The notes beneath the pieces were generated by a model that did not search any database, was not told where the DNA came from, and was given only the letters and a program-made list of their open reading frames with translations. From Acanthochlamys bracteata (taxonomy: Eukaryota > Streptophyta > Magnoliopsida > Pandanales > Velloziaceae), in assembly GCA_019914995.1 (NCBI GenBank), contig CM034126.1:12219001-12283000 (forward strand): DNA of 64,000 bases. Direction: 5' to 3'. Of this stretch, positions 62,141-64,000 are shown piece after piece; the stretch's first letter is position 1, and every line of letters starts with the position of its first letter. A program made the position numbers and the translations under genes.

Positions 62141-62791
62141 GACACGATTTTAATTAAAATATCAGATCGTCTTAACTGACCCGACCGAGACCCGACATCA
62201 AAAACCTGAATTGACACGAAGTTTAAAACTCGAGTCGGATCTCGGGTTGGCTGCAGCCAACTTTAACCCCTACTTCTAGACAGAAAAAAGGGAAATAGCA
62301 CAGCAGCAGTTTGTTTCCAACACTAAGTTATCCAAGCAAGGAATCTCCTGCTCCCCAAAATCAGGAAGGTTAAATAGTTTGTTACAGCAGTTTGCATAAA
62401 AACTGTAGCATTCAACTTCAGACACAAAACTGACACAATCACACATTGAACTCCAAAATCAGTAAACATAAGACAGTTATACTACATAGAAGCGAAGCCG
62501 TCATCTATTGGGCATGAAAGGCAGCACCTGCTAAAAGAAATGATGAAACCCCTCGAACAAAAGCACCTATAGGGAAGTTCTGCATTTCAGAGTATGGAGA
62601 TTCAACTGGTCTCAAAGAACAACGACCAATGAAAGTTATGCTCCTATATACAGACGACAACCCCCTGCTAGCAAGCTTCAACTTCGTCCAAATTAGTTAT
62701 CAGCTGAACTAAAAATTTCACGACTGGTCAGAATAATCTAGGTCTATGAACACTTTGATTTCAAGATTTCAAATTCTGTAAAGCAGTGGTT

Positions 62792-63861
62792 CTAGACTTC
62801 AACTCTCCACGCAATCTTATCTCTGTCCTCTTGTGATCTATCAACTGCCGTAACCTTAGCACGAATACTTCCAACCGTGGACTTCCCCCTATCCCCAGGA
62901 GACAGCTCTGAAGCTTCACTGATTGAACCACATCTAATATCTGCGGGCGGAATAAAGCAGTCTATCGACAGGCCAGGAACATTAAAGGCCACCTCTTCAA
63001 TGGTCCAAGCCTCTTCCATCCTAGTCTTGGTGTGGCTCATGGCCATCTCTCCAAAGCGGAATAGAGTGACCACAGAACGGCCAGAGTGTGCAATCATTAT
63101 ACCTTCTACTGGGCGATAGTCATCAAGAAAAGAGTTAATGGTAGTCTCCCAATAGACAGCATCACCACAGGAATTGGGTTGGATTCGAGTTAAATGAGAG
63201 TCTTCCATGTGAACGAGAAGTCCAGTCCTCTGGCTGAAGTAGCCAAACAGTACATGCCTAATTATCTCAGCTGGTCCCTCACTGCGAGCCTTGAGCGTCT
63301 GTGGATCGGCAGAGAGCTTGAGAATGAAGCAATCTTCACCATTGACCTTCTTCTCACCTATGCATCTTGCATTTGCAAACATACTAGCAGTGCTCAATGG
63401 GTCGAGGCCCTGTTAAGACAGGTTGATTCAGATCACTTAAAACAAGTAAAGCATGCTTACTTAGTAGAGGCATGACAACATTCTGTTAACAGGAGAATTT
63501 ACTGAACATATACCTGGAGGGCACGACGAAGTGGACGGACAGGGCCCTTGGCAGCATGGGCACCAAGCCAGGGGGTGTGCCGCCACACAAGCTTGCCGTT
63601 GCAACCAGCATGGACCTTGCTGCCACCAACAGCAAGTTCTACATACCACATGTCAGGTGCCATCTGCCAGAGAACAAACCCGCCAGACTCAGCTGCACGA
63701 GACAAGCCACGACTACGGACAATCTTTGTTGCTGTTTCAAACTCAGAAGCGAGCATGCGGACACGCCCCATGGCATAGGCATTCCTAATGGTGCTCTGAA
63801 GTTTCAAGCCACCAGATGCAGCAGTGTACTGCTGGAGTATGTATTGTGCTGAGGAGGTTTC
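62792..63861 (-). CDS. DUF620 family protein, 3' part (last two exons)
   Basis: Two minus-strand exons, 63861-63514 and 63409-62792, join GT-AG in frame and give the last 321 residues. The 5' exons lie beyond 64000. Exon A reads YILQQYTAASGGLKLQSTIRNAYAMGRVRM, then GGFVLWQMAPDMWYVELAVGGSKVHAGC and WRHTPWLGAHAAKGPVRPLRRALQ. Exon B begins GLDPLSTASMFANARCIGEK and continues HVLFGYFSQRTGLLVHMEDSHL, SFLDDYRPVEGIMIAHSGRS and EEAWTIEEVAFNVPGLSIDCFIPP, ending IAWRVEV. This is the plant-specific DUF620 family. No biochemical function is established; the many hydrophobic and aromatic beta-type segments could form a lipid-binding fold (speculative). The stop is the TAA-type end at 62792-62794. Confidence 0.88.
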
Positions 63862-64000
63862 CTAACAATCGAGACAAATACAATTACATTCAGGTAGCAA
63901 GTTTCGTTGGTTCTTACTGTTTGATGATTCATTCTCAGAAATGAATAGAACAATAAATAGCATAGAGAACATTTACATACACAAATTCTTGCTATTTTTT

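Larger units (their letters stand above)
58562..62791. other. Intergenic region with AT-rich repeats and a possible orphan leader exon
   Basis: About 4.2 kb between two convergent genes (SWIB plus, DUF620 minus). AT-rich repeat copies lie at 59590-59830, 59865-60095 and 60600-60785. A CT-rich, leader-like segment on the minus strand (61998-62140) is noted separately. No coding gene is supported. Confidence 0.5.

Noticed and set aside
62877..63852. Several plus-strand frames of 76-98 codons
   Set aside because: All are antisense shadows of the two DUF620 exons.

Overview
This is nuclear DNA from a flowering plant, most likely a eudicot. The genes are split by GT-AG introns, and the products are plant-specific (D14-LIKE2 hydrolase, lysine-rich arabinogalactan protein, QALGGH zinc finger, TGD5, CGLD27, DUF620, Ub-RUB fusion). 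The DNA between genes is AT-rich and full of small foldback and AT-rich repeats. The species cannot be named from the sequence.

Layout, left to right: Mpv17/PMP22 membrane protein (-, 698-2731); CK2 alpha catalytic subunit (+, 3469-11622), with a ~3 kb intron holding a long-armed foldback element (8718-10068) and smaller inverted repeats; a decayed remnant of an At2g23090-like gene (-, 13539-13715); a ubiquitin-RUB (NEDD8) fusion gene (-, 14456-17326); CGLD27/DUF1230 plastid membrane protein (+, 17788-20185); small LEA_3/SAG21-like protein (+, 20897-22140); syntaxin-6-N-domain SNARE-like protein (+, 22754-23993); a 4.7 kb gene-poor stretch; clade-D-like PP2C (+, 28685-33073); DLK2 (+, 34802-38171); two-finger C2H2 repressor (+, 39082-39627); TGD5 (-, 40469-41740); a broken PRISE/VEP1 reductase gene (+, 42998-44230); ARM/TPR protein (+, 47166-49168); lysine-rich AGP (-, 51793-52642); SWIB-domain plastid protein (+, 56889-58561); and the 3' part of a DUF620 gene (-, 62792-63861) whose 5' end lies beyond the window.

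These are independent housekeeping and signalling genes, not a pathway cluster. Several neighbours appear to match Arabidopsis neighbourhoods as I remember them (CKA1 next to CGLD27; CKA genes near At2g23090 and AGP17; TGD5 next to a syntaxin-6-N gene and near a ZAT gene), so the order probably reflects old collinearity. I found no CRISPR, operon, phage or bacterial material and no tRNA or rRNA gene.

The most unusual item is the ubiquitin-RUB gene. Its RUB half looks near-canonical, but its ubiquitin half differs from plant ubiquitin at 12 of 76 positions, including Lys6, Ile44 and Leu71. Its second intron appears to use a GC donor. Other items worth checking are a long in-frame AUG-less extension upstream of CK2 alpha, the full-length PRISE pseudogene, and the foldback element in the CK2 intron. 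All exon joins were done by eye from splice dinucleotides, reading frame and family knowledge; no searches were run.
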